Shown in pieces: positions 28,164-37,052 of a stretch of DNA of 64,000 nucleotides. Every line of letters starts with the position of its first letter. The first letter of the stretch is position 1. Location: positions 28,861 through 92,860 of the forward strand of contig NZ_CAMYLS010000006.1 in NCBI RefSeq assembly GCF_947259345.1, in the 5' to 3' direction. Position numbers and translations under genes: made by a program. A model generated the notes under the pieces. That model had not been told where the DNA came from, made no database searches, and saw only the letters and a program-made list of their open reading frames with translations. Origin of the DNA: an uncultured Maricaulis sp. (GTDB lineage: Bacteria > Pseudomonadota > Alphaproteobacteria > Caulobacterales > Maricaulaceae).

Positions 28164-29042
28164 ATGTCGAGCCAGCCCATTCCCGTCCTGCCCAGCGTGG
28201 CCAAGGCCTATGCCTTGCTGATCGCCCATTGGCCGCGTTTCGTGATGGCCGGTCTGCCCTTCACGCTGGCCTATTCCATCCAGCTCTGGCTGGTCCAGAA
28301 GGCGCTTGCGGCCCCGCTGGACGGGTATTGGCTGACTCTCGATGCGACCGTGATGATCGCGGCGACGGTGGGGAGTTTGGCCTTTTCCGCGATGTGTTTC
28401 CGGCTCGCCGTTCGCGATGAATATGGCGGCCAGCTCGGTTTGCAATTATCCGGTGATGAGTGGCGCTTCTTTCTGGTCGCTTTGCTCAATGCGGCGCTGG
28501 TGCTGATCGTGGCGCTATTGGCGGCGATGTTCGCCTTTGTCGTCTTTACGACGATTGCCGGCGGTGCTGTGGAGGGTGCGGGGATCGACCCGGAAACCGC
28601 CGGTTTCGATCTGCCGATGGCGATGAGCTATATGGGGACTGCGGACTGGGTCGCAGCCTTTGCGGTCAATATGGTGGCCTTTTTACTGGTCGCCTGGTTG
28701 GTGGCCCGCCTCTCCCTGTCATTTCCCGCGACCTTTACGGAAAAGCGTGTGCGCGTCCTGTCCGTCTGGACACTCAGCGAGGGCCAGGCCTGGCGTATTC
28801 TAGGGGCCATGGCACTGGCTGGTCTGCCGCTCATCGGGGTGGAAGTGGCGCTCTATGAAGCGCTTTGCCTGGCGCTCGATCACCGCCCGCTCCTGACGCC
28901 GGTCTCGGTCGGCGACGTCATGGTCACCGAGGGCGTATTTGCCCGCATTCCGGAGTATCTGCGCATTGCCGGCCTGTTCTCGATTGTGAATTTGCCCGTG
29001 ATGGCAGGCCTTTACGCGCAGTTCTATCGCGCGCGCAGCTAG
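28164..29042 (+). CDS. Polytopic membrane protein, paralogue of the next gene
   Basis: 292 residues from the ATG at 28164 (GGAG five bases upstream). Six membrane helices are visible, including FFLVALLNAALVLIVALLAA and VNMVAFLLVAWLVARLSLS. The cytoplasmic stretch after helix 4 (VARLSLSFPATFTEKRVRV...WTLSEGQAWRIL) matches the equivalent place in the next protein (IRLASAPALTVLDGRLRF...WEATNGVFWHML). Family not identified; the layout resembles DUF975/YciC-like membrane domains. Function unknown. Confidence 0.8.
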   Translation: MSSQPIPVLPSVAKAYALLIAHWPRFVMAGLPFTLAYSIQLWLVQKALAAPLDGYWLTLDATVMIAATVGSLAFSAMCFRLAVRDEYGGQLGLQLSGDEWRFFLVALLNAALVLIVALLAAMFAFVVFTTIAGGAVEGAGIDPETAGFDLPMAMSYMGTADWVAAFAVNMVAFLLVAWLVARLSLSFPATFTEKRVRVLSVWTLSEGQAWRILGAMALAGLPLIGVEVALYEALCLALDHRPLLTPVSVGDVMVTEGVFARIPEYLRIAGLFSIVNLPVMAGLYAQFYRARS

Positions 29043-29140
29043 GCCGGGACCGGGCGGGACAAGGCTTCGCCGGTTCCCGCTGGTGATTTTTCCTGCCTGC
29101 GTCATGATGCGATCATCGTGACGCAGTGGAGGGACTGATC

Positions 29141-30196
29141 ATGGCGACGCAGAGTTTTGATATCGGCAAGGGGATTTTCTGGTTCTTTATCCGCTTCGGT
29201 GAAAAGCCGGGCGGCGCGATCTGGCTGATTTTCGTGCAGGCGCTGTGCGCGCTCGCCCTGCTGGCCCTCTCCGCGATGGTGATGGGGCCCGCCTATCTCA
29301 ATCTCTTCCAGCTGATCGAGGCGGATGCGGCCGGCAGTCTCAGCGATGCCGAGGCGTTGGAGCTGGTTTTCGATACTGTGCTGCCCTTCCTGTCTTACGG
29401 TTTCCTCATCATCCCGCTGGGTATTCTCCTGACGGTGATGTACCAGGCCGCCTGGCTGCGCTTTCTCACCAAGGGCGAGATCAAGCCGGTCATTCCGCTG
29501 CGACTGGGCGGTGACGAGTTTCGTCTGATCGGCGTCAATCTCCTCTATATCGTGATCGCGATAGCGGCCTATTTCGGGGTTGTCGCCGTGCTGGGCGTGT
29601 TCGGCGTCGGGGCCATCTTCATGGTCCAGGGCGGCGGCGACAACGCTGCCTTGGGCCTGGGCGCCGGCCTGCTGATCTTCCTCGCCTTCCTCGGCATCCT
29701 GATCGGCCTGACCATGCTGGCCATCCGCTTGGCTTCGGCGCCCGCCCTGACGGTTCTCGATGGCCGCCTGCGCTTCTTCGAAAGCTGGGAGGCGACCAAT
29801 GGCGTCTTCTGGCACATGCTGCTGACCTATATCGTCGTCTGGGCGCTCATGGCGGTTGTTGGCGGCGTACTCGGCGGCATCGTCCAGCTTGTTGTCCTGG
29901 CCGCCTTCCTGCCCATGATCATCGATTTTGTGGACTTGGCAGAGCAGGGCCAGCATGTCGATCCGGATGCCGCCCTGGCCAGCCTGCAAGCCTGGTTCAG
30001 CGACCCGCTTACCGTCGTCAGCCTCCTGATCAGCTTCGGGGTCATGTACGTCATCCAAGTCGTCTTCACTGCGGTCTGGCATTCGGTCGGCGCCTATAAC
30101 GCTGTCCGTGCCCGCAGTGGCGGTGACGGTGAAGCCTCGGATGCGCCGACGCTTGCGGCCGGCCATCCGATGGGGGCGTCGCCGAGCGAGGGGTAG
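29141..30196 (+). CDS. Polytopic membrane protein, paralogue of the preceding gene
   Basis: 351 residues from the ATG at 29141, preceded by TGGAGGG. About six to seven membrane helices, with the signature loop AIRLASAPALTVLDGRLRFFESW and a following TNGVFWHMLLTY shared in pattern with the neighbour upstream. The C-terminus is a short polar tail rich in G, D and A. The two genes are 98 bases apart and in the same direction, which suggests duplication and possibly a hetero-oligomer. Function unknown. Confidence 0.8.
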   Translation: MATQSFDIGKGIFWFFIRFGEKPGGAIWLIFVQALCALALLALSAMVMGPAYLNLFQLIEADAAGSLSDAEALELVFDTVLPFLSYGFLIIPLGILLTVMYQAAWLRFLTKGEIKPVIPLRLGGDEFRLIGVNLLYIVIAIAAYFGVVAVLGVFGVGAIFMVQGGGDNAALGLGAGLLIFLAFLGILIGLTMLAIRLASAPALTVLDGRLRFFESWEATNGVFWHMLLTYIVVWALMAVVGGVLGGIVQLVVLAAFLPMIIDFVDLAEQGQHVDPDAALASLQAWFSDPLTVVSLLISFGVMYVIQVVFTAVWHSVGAYNAVRARSGGDGEASDAPTLAAGHPMGASPSEG

Positions 30197-30244
30197 GGGC
30201 TCGCGCCGTCTGCCGACGCTGTTGCAGCTGAAGCGGACTAGGCG

Positions 30245-33118
30245 CTAACCCGCCTTCTTCCGCAGCGCCTTCGCTCGCTCCAGCATCGGTGCCAGGTAAC
30301 GCCCGGTCCAGCTGCGCTCGACCTTGGCGACATCCTCCGGCGTGCCGACCGCGACGATCTCGCCGCCGCCATCACCGCCTTCAGGGCCGAGATCGATCAG
30401 CCAGTCGGCGGTCTTGATGACGTCGAGATTGTGCTCGATGACCACGACCGTATTGCCGGCCTCGACCAGCTCGTGGAGGACTTCCAGCAGTTTGCGGACA
30501 TCCTCGAAATGCAGGCCGGTGGTCGGCTCGTCGAGAATATAGAGTGTCTTGCCGGTGGCGCGCTTGGACAGCTCCTTGGAGAGCTTGACCCGCTGGGCCT
30601 CCCCGCCGGAGAGCTGGGTCGCGGGCTGGCCGATCTTCACATAGCCCAGGCCGACGCGTTTCAGCGTTTCCATCTTGTCGCGCACGGCGGGCACCGCCTT
30701 GAAGAAATCGGCGCCTTCCTCGACCGTCATGTCGAGCACATCGGCGATCGACTTGCCCTTGAACTGGACCTCCAGCGTCTCGCGATTGAAGCGTTTGCCG
30801 TGGCAGACATCGCAGGGCACGAAGACGTCGGGCAGGAAGTGCATCTCGATCTTCACCACGCCATCGCCCTGGCAGGCCTCGCAGCGACCGCCCTTCACAT
30901 TGAAGGAGAAACGGCCCGGCTTGTAGCCGCGCGTCTTGGCCTCGGGCAGCTGGGCGAACCATTCGCGGATCGGGGTGAAGGCACCGGTATAGGTGGCCGG
31001 ATTGGAGCGCGGCGTGCGGCCGATCGGCGACTGGTCTATATCGATGACCTTGTCGAGCCGATCCAGCCCTTCGATCCGGTCGTGCGGGGCGGGGACTTGC
31101 TGGGCCTTTTGCAGCTTGCGAGCGGCGGCCTTGTAAAAGGTCTCGATGGTCAGGGTCGACTTGCCGCCGCCTGACACGCCGGTGACGCAGGACAGGACGC
31201 CGAGCGGGAATTCCGCATCGACGGCTTTGAGATTGTTTCCGGTCGCGCCGATGACTTTCACCGTGCGCTTCCTGTCGATCTTGCGGCGCTGGGTTGGCAC
31301 TTCGATGCGGCGCGTGCCGAGCAGATACTGACCGGTCAGGCTGTTCGGATTGTTTGTGACCTCTCCCGGCGTTCCGGCGGCGACGATCTCTCCGCCATGA
31401 ATGCCCGCGGCGGGACCCAGATCGACGACATAATCGGCCGTCTGGATGGCTTCCTCGTCATGCTCGACGATGATCACCGTATTGCCCAGATCACGCAGCC
31501 CGCGCAGGCTCTCCAGCAGGCGGGTATTGTCGCGCTGGTGCAGGCCGATCGAGGGTTCGTCGAGCACGTAGAGCACGCCGGTCAGGCCGGATCCGATCTG
31601 GCTGGCGAGGCGGATACGCTGGCTTTCACCGCCGGACAGCGTGCCCGAAGCGCGGTCGAGGGTGAGATAGTCCAGCCCGACATCAACGAGGAATTTCAGG
31701 CGTTCTCGGATCTCCTTGAGGATGCGTTCGGCGATCTGCCGTTGCTTGGGCGACAGTGTCGCCTCGACAGAGCCAAACCAGTCGCGGGCATTGCGGATGG
31801 AGAGTTTGGCGGCGTCGGCAATGTCCTGGCCGTCAATCTTCACGCACAGGGCTTCCGGCTTCAGGCGCCGCCCGCCGCAGGTCTCGCAAGGCTGGGACGA
31901 CTGGAAGCGGGCGAGGTCCTCGCGCACCCAGCTCGAGTCCGTCTCGCGCCAGCGCCGTTCGAGATTGGGGATGACGCCCTCGAAGGGTTTTTGCGTCTCG
32001 AATTTCCGCAGCCCGTCCTCATAGACGAAGGTGACCTTCTCCTTGGTGCCGAAAAGGACGATCTTGCGGAAGGGTTCGGGCAGGTCGCGCCAGGCCTGGA
32101 ACATGTCGCCACCGAAATGTCCGGCCAGGGCCTGCAGCGTCTGCTGGTAGAGTTTCGAGGTCGCCCGGCTCCACGGCGCGATGGCGCCATCGGAGAGCGG
32201 TTTGTCGCGATCGGGGACGACAAGATCCTCGTCAAACTTGAGCGACTGGCCCAGCCCGTCACAGCTCGGACAGGCCCCGAAGGGGTTATTGAAGGAGAAG
32301 AGGCGGGGCTCGATCTCCGAGATTGTGAAGCCGGAGACCGGGCAGGCGAACTTCTCCGAGAAGATCATCCGCTCCGGCTTGCCCTTCTCGTCCTGCCGGT
32401 CGGCGAACTCGGCCACGGCCAGACCGTCGGCCAGACGCAAGGCGGTTTCCAGACTGTCAGCGAGCCGGCTTTCGATCTCCGGCTTGATGACCACACGGTC
32501 CACGACCACATCGATATCGTGCTTGAACTTCTTGTCGAGCGTGGGCGCGTCTTCCAGCGTATAGAATTCGCCATTGACCTTGACCCGCTGGAAGCCGGCC
32601 TTCAGCCATTCAGCGAATTCCTTGCGATACTCGCCCTTGCGACCGCGCACGACCGGCGCCAGCAGATAGAGACGGGCCCCGTCCTCCAGCGCCATCATGC
32701 GATCGACCATCTGGCTGACGGTCTGGCTCTCGATCGGCAGGCCGGTGGCGGGCGAGTAGGGGATGCCGACGCGTGCCCAGAGCAGGCGCATATAGTCGTA
32801 GATCTCGGTCACCGTGCCGACGGTGGAGCGCGGGTTTTTCGAGGTCGTCTTCTGCTCGATCGAGATCGCCGGGGAGAGGCCTTCTATGGAGTCCATGTCC
32901 GGCTTGGACATCAATTCCAGGAATTGGCGGGCATAGGCCGAGAGGCTCTCGACATAGCGGCGTTGGCCCTCGGCATAGATGGTGTCGAAGGCGAGGGACG
33001 ACTTGCCCGAGCCGGACAGGCCGGTGAATACGATCAGCTTGTCGCGCGGCAGCTCGACGGAAACATTTTTCAGATTGTGTTCGCGTGCGCCCTGCACGCG
33101 GATTTTGTCGAGCGCCAT
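30245..33118 (-). CDS. uvrA: Excinuclease ABC subunit A
   Basis: 957 residues, full length. Two ABC modules with Walker [16 protein letters not shown] near the N-terminus and [15 protein letters not shown] in the second half; signatures [15 protein letters not shown] and [14 protein letters not shown]; and the C-terminal zinc module CEACQGDG...CDVCHGKRF. It recognises DNA damage with UvrB in nucleotide excision repair. A LexA-type box (33174-33188) lies 56 bases upstream of the start, so SOS control is likely. Confidence 0.97.
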   Translation of the reverse strand: MALDKIRVQGAREHNLKNVSVELPRDKLIVFTGLSGSGKSSLAFDTIYAEGQRRYVESLSAYARQFLELMSKPDMDSIEGLSPAISIEQKTTSKNPRSTVGTVTEIYDYMRLLWARVGIPYSPATGLPIESQTVSQMVDRMMALEDGARLYLLAPVVRGRKGEYRKEFAEWLKAGFQRVKVNGEFYTLEDAPTLDKKFKHDIDVVVDRVVIKPEIESRLADSLETALRLADGLAVAEFADRQDEKGKPERMIFSEKFACPVSGFTISEIEPRLFSFNNPFGACPSCDGLGQSLKFDEDLVVPDRDKPLSDGAIAPWSRATSKLYQQTLQALAGHFGGDMFQAWRDLPEPFRKIVLFGTKEKVTFVYEDGLRKFETQKPFEGVIPNLERRWRETDSSWVREDLARFQSSQPCETCGGRRLKPEALCVKIDGQDIADAAKLSIRNARDWFGSVEATLSPKQRQIAERILKEIRERLKFLVDVGLDYLTLDRASGTLSGGESQRIRLASQIGSGLTGVLYVLDEPSIGLHQRDNTRLLESLRGLRDLGNTVIIVEHDEEAIQTADYVVDLGPAAGIHGGEIVAAGTPGEVTNNPNSLTGQYLLGTRRIEVPTQRRKIDRKRTVKVIGATGNNLKAVDAEFPLGVLSCVTGVSGGGKSTLTIETFYKAAARKLQKAQQVPAPHDRIEGLDRLDKVIDIDQSPIGRTPRSNPATYTGAFTPIREWFAQLPEAKTRGYKPGRFSFNVKGGRCEACQGDGVVKIEMHFLPDVFVPCDVCHGKRFNRETLEVQFKGKSIADVLDMTVEEGADFFKAVPAVRDKMETLKRVGLGYVKIGQPATQLSGGEAQRVKLSKELSKRATGKTLYILDEPTTGLHFEDVRKLLEVLHELVEAGNTVVVIEHNLDVIKTADWLIDLGPEGGDGGGEIVAVGTPEDVAKVERSWTGRYLAPMLERAKALRKKAG

Positions 33119-33173
33119 GCCTCAGCCTGTCCTCATTGGTCGCGCCTGTCGGTTGAGAATCGCAACCATACCG

Positions 33174-33188
33174 GAACGTTAGGGGAAC
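33174..33188 (-). promoter_or_regulatory. LexA (SOS) box upstream of uvrA
   Basis: The + strand reads GAAC-GTTAGGG-GAAC, which on the uvrA strand is GTTC-CCCTAAC-GTTC, the direct-repeat LexA site known for alphaproteobacteria (GTTC-N7-GTTC). It is 56 bases before the uvrA start, a good place for repression. Confidence 0.75.
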
Positions 33189-33396
33189 ATCGTGCGATCT
33201 GTCCAGCGCACAACGCGGTCCTGTTGAGATAGGACGCCAGAACGGCCGGGTCCAGCACTGCAGCCGAACGCAGCTGACATGACGGTGGCAGGAGCGGGCG
33301 ATAGCCGCATCTGTGATCTGTCTGACTCCCTCGGCTGGACTCTGTGCCGCCCCTCCTCTCAAATCAGCGTGACTCGCCGGCGCGAATTGACCTGCG

Positions 33397-33411
33397 GAAC
33401 AGAATGTGAAC
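33397..33411 (-). promoter_or_regulatory. LexA (SOS) box upstream of ssb
   Basis: GAAC-AGAATGT-GAAC on the + strand, i.e. GTTC-N7-GTTC on the opposite strand, 50 bases before the ssb ATG. The spacing and half-sites are exact matches to the alphaproteobacterial LexA consensus. Confidence 0.7.
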
Positions 33412-33460
33412 ACTGGGCTGCCCCCTTCACGGGACGCGCAGCAAGGATGGAGAACGGGCG

Positions 33461-33964
33461 ATGGCGGGAAGCGTCAACAAGGTAATTCTGGTCGGCAATC
33501 TGGGACGTGATCCGGAAATCCGCCGCATGAATAATGGCGATCCGGTCGTCAATCTCTCGGTCGCGACCTCGGAAAGCTGGCGCGACAAGTCCTCCGGCGA
33601 GCGCCGCGAGAAGACGGAATGGCATCGGGTCGTGATCTTCAACGACAATCTGGCCAAGGTCGCGGAGAATTACCTCAAGAAGGGCTCCAAGGTTTACGTT
33701 GAAGGCCAGCTTCAAACCCGTAAATGGACCGACCAGAACGGTCAGGACAAATACTCCACCGAAGTCGTGCTGCAGCGTTTCCGCGGTGAGCTGACCATGC
33801 TGGACGGCCGCAATGAAGGCGGGTCCGGTGGTGGTTATGGCGGCGGCAGCAGCAGCGGCGGCTATGATGAAGCGGGTGGCGGGTCCGGTGGCGGTCAGCG
33901 CGCCTCGGACGGCCCCAAGGAAGATTTCCGAAATGCAGATCTCGATGATGAAATTCCGTTCTAG
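33461..33964 (+). CDS. ssb: Single-stranded DNA-binding protein
   Basis: 167 residues. The OB-fold starts [18 protein letters not shown] and continues through [19 protein letters not shown] and [12 protein letters not shown] glycine/serine-rich linker (about 115-150) leads to the C-terminal acidic tip DDEIPF that recruits replication and repair partners. It coats single-stranded DNA in replication, recombination and repair. A LexA-type box is 50 bases upstream. Confidence 0.96.
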   Translation: MAGSVNKVILVGNLGRDPEIRRMNNGDPVVNLSVATSESWRDKSSGERREKTEWHRVVIFNDNLAKVAENYLKKGSKVYVEGQLQTRKWTDQNGQDKYSTEVVLQRFRGELTMLDGRNEGGSGGGYGGGSSSGGYDEAGGGSGGGQRASDGPKEDFRNADLDDEIPF

Positions 33965-34682
33965 CCTGAACCGTCTCCTGACGGCGGGCATGCTGGCGAC
34001 CGGTCTGGTTGCCGCTGGCGCGTCCGCCCAGGATTCGGCCGAAGATCCCAATCAGCGGTCACCGGAATTGGTGGTCGTGCCGCTGGGTGAAGGCGAGGGC
34101 GAGGCTCATTTCGTGGTGGGCCAGATGGCCTGGGGTGATGTGTTGGGCTTGCTCAACCAGCTCCAGGACCAGCCGTCCGAGCGGACCATCGAGGTTGCCC
34201 AGACGCTGTGGACGGCGCGCGATGAAAATCCGCCCTTTTTCCTGTTCGAACTGGCAAGGCTGACTGCGGAATCGGACCCGGCCTTCGCGGTGCAGGCTTA
34301 TTTTCTCGGTCGCTCGCGGACCATGTATGACGCGGCACGCTGTCTCGATTCCTCCGCGCTGGACGTCATCAACGAAGCCTCCGCCTATGCCGGTGAAGAG
34401 GTGGTGCAGGTCATAGCCTCACGTCCCGAGCTGACCATTGCAGCCATCGAGCAGGTGATTGAGAGCGGTAGTGCCTTCAACAGCCAGGCGTCGCCTTGGT
34501 GGGCCTGCTCCTTTGGCACGAACGCCTATTACGCCGCAGTCAATGAGCAAACTCTCTCCGGAGACGAATGGCTCATCGTGGAAAGCCGCTGGCCGTCCGT
34601 GCAGCAGCGCATCTCCACCAATCTGCAAAACAACCTGACCATGATGCGGGATGCGGTCGCCGCTGCCACGGCGAGCGAATAG
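33933..34682 (+). CDS. Hypothetical secreted protein overlapping the end of ssb
   Basis: 249 residues from the ATG at 33933, which has AAGGAAG eight bases upstream; ATGs at 33945 and 33948 are alternatives. A signal peptide runs to about residue 31 (ending ASAQ). The mature protein is helical, with [24 protein letters not shown] and a domain containing paired Cys ([14 protein letters not shown]). It overlaps ssb by 32 bases in another frame, suggesting translational coupling. A hairpin terminator follows. No family recognised. Confidence 0.75.
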   Translation: MQISMMKFRSSLNRLLTAGMLATGLVAAGASAQDSAEDPNQRSPELVVVPLGEGEGEAHFVVGQMAWGDVLGLLNQLQDQPSERTIEVAQTLWTARDENPPFFLFELARLTAESDPAFAVQAYFLGRSRTMYDAARCLDSSALDVINEASAYAGEEVVQVIASRPELTIAAIEQVIESGSAFNSQASPWWACSFGTNAYYAAVNEQTLSGDEWLIVESRWPSVQQRISTNLQNNLTMMRDAVAAATASE

Positions 34683-34690
34683 ACCGGGAT

Positions 34691-34715
34691 GCGGCGGGTC
34701 CTCAGGCCCCGCCGC
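34691..34715 (+). terminator. Hairpin after the secreted-protein gene, before the BlaI-type operon
   Basis: GCGGCGGG (34691-34698) and CCCGCCGC (34708-34715) form an 8-bp stem with a 9-base loop, followed by TTTCG. It lies eight bases past the stop and separates this transcript from the repressor operon. Confidence 0.55.
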
Positions 34716-34770
34716 TTTCGCTCTGGTCTGCCAGCACATCGCTCGTCCAGACTGGCAATCCGGCTCACTT

Positions 34771-34827
34771 ACTAATTTGTTAGTTGATCGCGCTGCGGCC
34801 CCGTGGGAGGCATGGCGTATCAACTAA
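34771..34827 (+). promoter_or_regulatory. Operator dyads upstream of the BlaI-type repressor
   Basis: Two nested inverted repeats: ACTAA-TTTG-TTAGT at 34771-34784, and TTAGTTGAT at 34780-34788 facing ATCAACTAA at 34819-34827. The 9-bp arms are perfect. The right arm touches the ribosome binding site (AAGGA at 34826-34830) of the repressor gene. BlaI/MecI-family repressors bind AC-x-A-x-T/TGTA-like dyads, so autoregulation is likely; the match is by pattern. Confidence 0.6.
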
Positions 34828-34838
34828 GGAATTCGTAG

Positions 34839-35237
34839 ATGGCCCGCTCCGCCTCACCGCAACTCACCGAAGCCGAACAGCGCATCATCGCCGTCCTGTG
34901 GGATCGCGGTGAGGCCAGTGTGCGCGAAATCACCGATGCGCTAAGCGCAGACCATGGCCTCGCCTACACCACGGTCCTGACCACTATCCGCATCATGACG
35001 GACAAGGGCTATGTCGGTTTTCGCAAGGCGGGCCGGGCGCATATCTACACGGCCTTGCTCAGCCGAGACGGCGCCCGCAGCCAGGCGCTGGGCTCTTTGG
35101 TCCGGTCGCTCTTCGGCGGTTCGACCCAGAGCCTCGCTCAGCACCTGGTGCGCGAGGAAAAGCTCACCCTTGACGATATTGAAGCCCTGCGGGCCGAAGT
35201 CCTGCGCTCCGGGCAGACGGACGGGGAGGGCGAATAA
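34839..35237 (+). CDS. BlaI/MecI/CopY-family transcriptional repressor
   Basis: 132 residues. A winged-helix domain (about 1-75: LTEAEQRIIAVLWDRGEASVREITDAL, AYTTVLTTIRIM) and a C-terminal dimerisation helix pair (SLVRSLFGGSTQSLAQHLV...) match the BlaI family. The usual cleavage region lies between them. It represses its own operon until the partner protease inactivates it. Its stop overlaps the M56 protease start by TAATG, and its promoter carries a dyad operator. Confidence 0.92.
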   Translation: MARSASPQLTEAEQRIIAVLWDRGEASVREITDALSADHGLAYTTVLTTIRIMTDKGYVGFRKAGRAHIYTALLSRDGARSQALGSLVRSLFGGSTQSLAQHLVREEKLTLDDIEALRAEVLRSGQTDGEGE

Positions 35238-36952
35238 TGCCGGTCACCCCAATCCTGCTCGCTGGTCTGGCTGTCTTCATGGCTGCAGCGCTCCTGGTGG
35301 CGCTGGTAGCCGGTTTCCACCGCTTCGCCCCGTCGCATCTTGTACGAGAGCGTCATGATCTCGCCTTGGCGGCGATTCTGGTTCTGCCTCTGGTGTTTGT
35401 CCTCGCCTTGCGTGCGGCTCCGATCCCGCCGCCCGAAATGACGAACCCGGCTGACCCCGCTGCGGCGACCGTGCTGTCTGGCACGGGTCCGGACATGGTC
35501 GAGGTCGAGCGACAGGATGCGGCGCTCGATGAGGCAGCGGCCGAAGCTTCCGTACCGAAGTCAGGCTTCCTGGCAACCGCGATGGCGAGCGGCCTGGCCG
35601 CGCTTCGCTTTGCCTTGCCCGTGATCTGGGTAATGGGAAGCCTCGCCTTTGCCCTGCGTCTCCTGCGCGATTTCCTGGCGCTTCAACAGCTTCGTACTCG
35701 GTCCGCGCGGCTGCCATGCCCACCCGGCTTTCGCTTGTCGGCCACGCTGCCGATGGCGGAAAGTGATGCTGTGTCGACACCTCTGCTGGCCGGCTACTGG
35801 CGCCCGCAAATCCTCCTGCCTCGCGGGTTTCGTTTCGACGAGGCCGCCCGTCCCGTGCTCGAGCATGAGATCGCTCATGCCCGCCGCGGCGATGCCTGGA
35901 CCGTCCTTGTCCTGCGTTGCCTTGAAGTCCTGTTCTGGTGGGTCCTGCCCCTGCGACCGCTGATGACGCGTCTGGAAGCTGCGCGGGAAAGCCTGTGCGA
36001 TCGCGACGCCGCCCGCATCACGCAGGCGCCGAGAACGCTCGCCCTGGCCTTGCTGGATGCAGCCGAAGCCCGCACCCGGACGCCCTCGCTTGCCCTCGCG
36101 GCGACGCCCACACGGTCCAGCCTCGCCGACCGCGTCGGCTGCCTGACCGCCCCCGATACTCTCGAAAGAAAGGATACTCCTATGCGCATTTCCCTCCTCC
36201 TGCCGGGTCTGGCTGTGACCGCGCTGGTCTTCACGCCGCAATTCGGTGAAGCCCGCGCGCTTGAAGGCCATGCTGTCGCCACCGCCACCATTGCCGCGTC
36301 CGCGCCCACCCGCAGGCTCGATGACAGCTTCGATCTGGACGCCCATCTCTTCCAGGCCGCCCGCCGGGGCCAGCTCAACCGGGTCCGTGGCTTGCTCGCG
36401 GACGGCGCCAATCCGGATGTGCGTTTCAGCGGTGACGGGACAGCCCTGATCGCGGCCATGCGGTCCGGCAGCTTCGAGACGGCCGAGGCCTTGCTGGCCG
36501 CTGGCGCTGACCCGGACCTCGGTGTCGAAGGCGATGGCAGCCCGATGATCGCGGCTGCCGCGCGTGGACGGGACGACCTGGTCCAGCTCCTGCTTTCGAA
36601 CGGTGCGGATGTCGAAACCGCCTTCTCCGGCGATGGCAACGCCCTCATCGCCGCGGCGATGCATGGCCGGCTCGAGACGGTCGTCTTGCTGCTGGCCGCC
36701 GGCGCCAATCCGGACAGCTATGTGCTTGGCGACGAGACACCGATGGTGGGCGCGGCCCAGCAGGGACATCTCGATGTGATCCAGCGCCTCGCGGCGGCCG
36801 GTGCGGATCTTTCCCTGACGGTGTTGGCGCATAGTCGCGATGGTCACGATATCTACCGCTCCCCTCTCAGCGAGGCCCGTCGCATCGGTCACACCGATAT
36901 TGTCAATTGGCTGGAGAGCCGTGGCGCCGAGCATCGTGAACCCACGCGCTGA
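35237..36952 (+). CDS. M56 (BlaR1/MecR1-like) membrane metalloprotease with a C-terminal ankyrin array
   Basis: 571 residues. Helices at about 3-27 and 42-60, a third at about 120-147, then the cytoplasmic zinc motif HEIAH at 210-214 with a downstream Glu in ARESLCDRDAA, and a fourth helix at about 315-335. Instead of the penicillin-sensing domain of BlaR1, residues about 360-571 form five or six ankyrin repeats (HLFQAARRGQLNRVRGLL, GDGTALIAAMRSGSFETAEA and so on), several with an unusual SGDG insert. By topology this array should be periplasmic. It probably senses an unknown cue and relieves the BlaI-type repressor. Confidence 0.88.
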   Translation: MPVTPILLAGLAVFMAAALLVALVAGFHRFAPSHLVRERHDLALAAILVLPLVFVLALRAAPIPPPEMTNPADPAAATVLSGTGPDMVEVERQDAALDEAAAEASVPKSGFLATAMASGLAALRFALPVIWVMGSLAFALRLLRDFLALQQLRTRSARLPCPPGFRLSATLPMAESDAVSTPLLAGYWRPQILLPRGFRFDEAARPVLEHEIAHARRGDAWTVLVLRCLEVLFWWVLPLRPLMTRLEAARESLCDRDAARITQAPRTLALALLDAAEARTRTPSLALAATPTRSSLADRVGCLTAPDTLERKDTPMRISLLLPGLAVTALVFTPQFGEARALEGHAVATATIAASAPTRRLDDSFDLDAHLFQAARRGQLNRVRGLLADGANPDVRFSGDGTALIAAMRSGSFETAEALLAAGADPDLGVEGDGSPMIAAAARGRDDLVQLLLSNGADVETAFSGDGNALIAAAMHGRLETVVLLLAAGANPDSYVLGDETPMVGAAQQGHLDVIQRLAAAGADLSLTVLAHSRDGHDIYRSPLSEARRIGHTDIVNWLESRGAEHREPTR

Positions 36953-37052
36953 GCCGCGCTGACCTGATCTTGCCATGCCGCGAGCTGCGGTTGCCCTTCC
37001 CTTGATGGACGCGCGGTCTAAACTGGCCGCGCGTTCGCATTTGGGGGAATGA

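Larger units (their letters stand above)
33119..33460. other. Divergent intergenic region between uvrA and ssb
   Basis: 342 bases with no coding gene. It holds two copies of GAAC-N7-GAAC, one near each start (33174-33188 and 33397-33411). The rest is mixed sequence with short tracts such as GCCCCTCCTCTC near 33350. No transcript or conserved small ORF is apparent. Confidence 0.8.

Noticed and set aside
31397..33232. A 611-codon open frame on the plus strand opposite uvrA
   Set aside because: It lies wholly antisense to conserved uvrA motifs and shows no domain or ribosome binding site.
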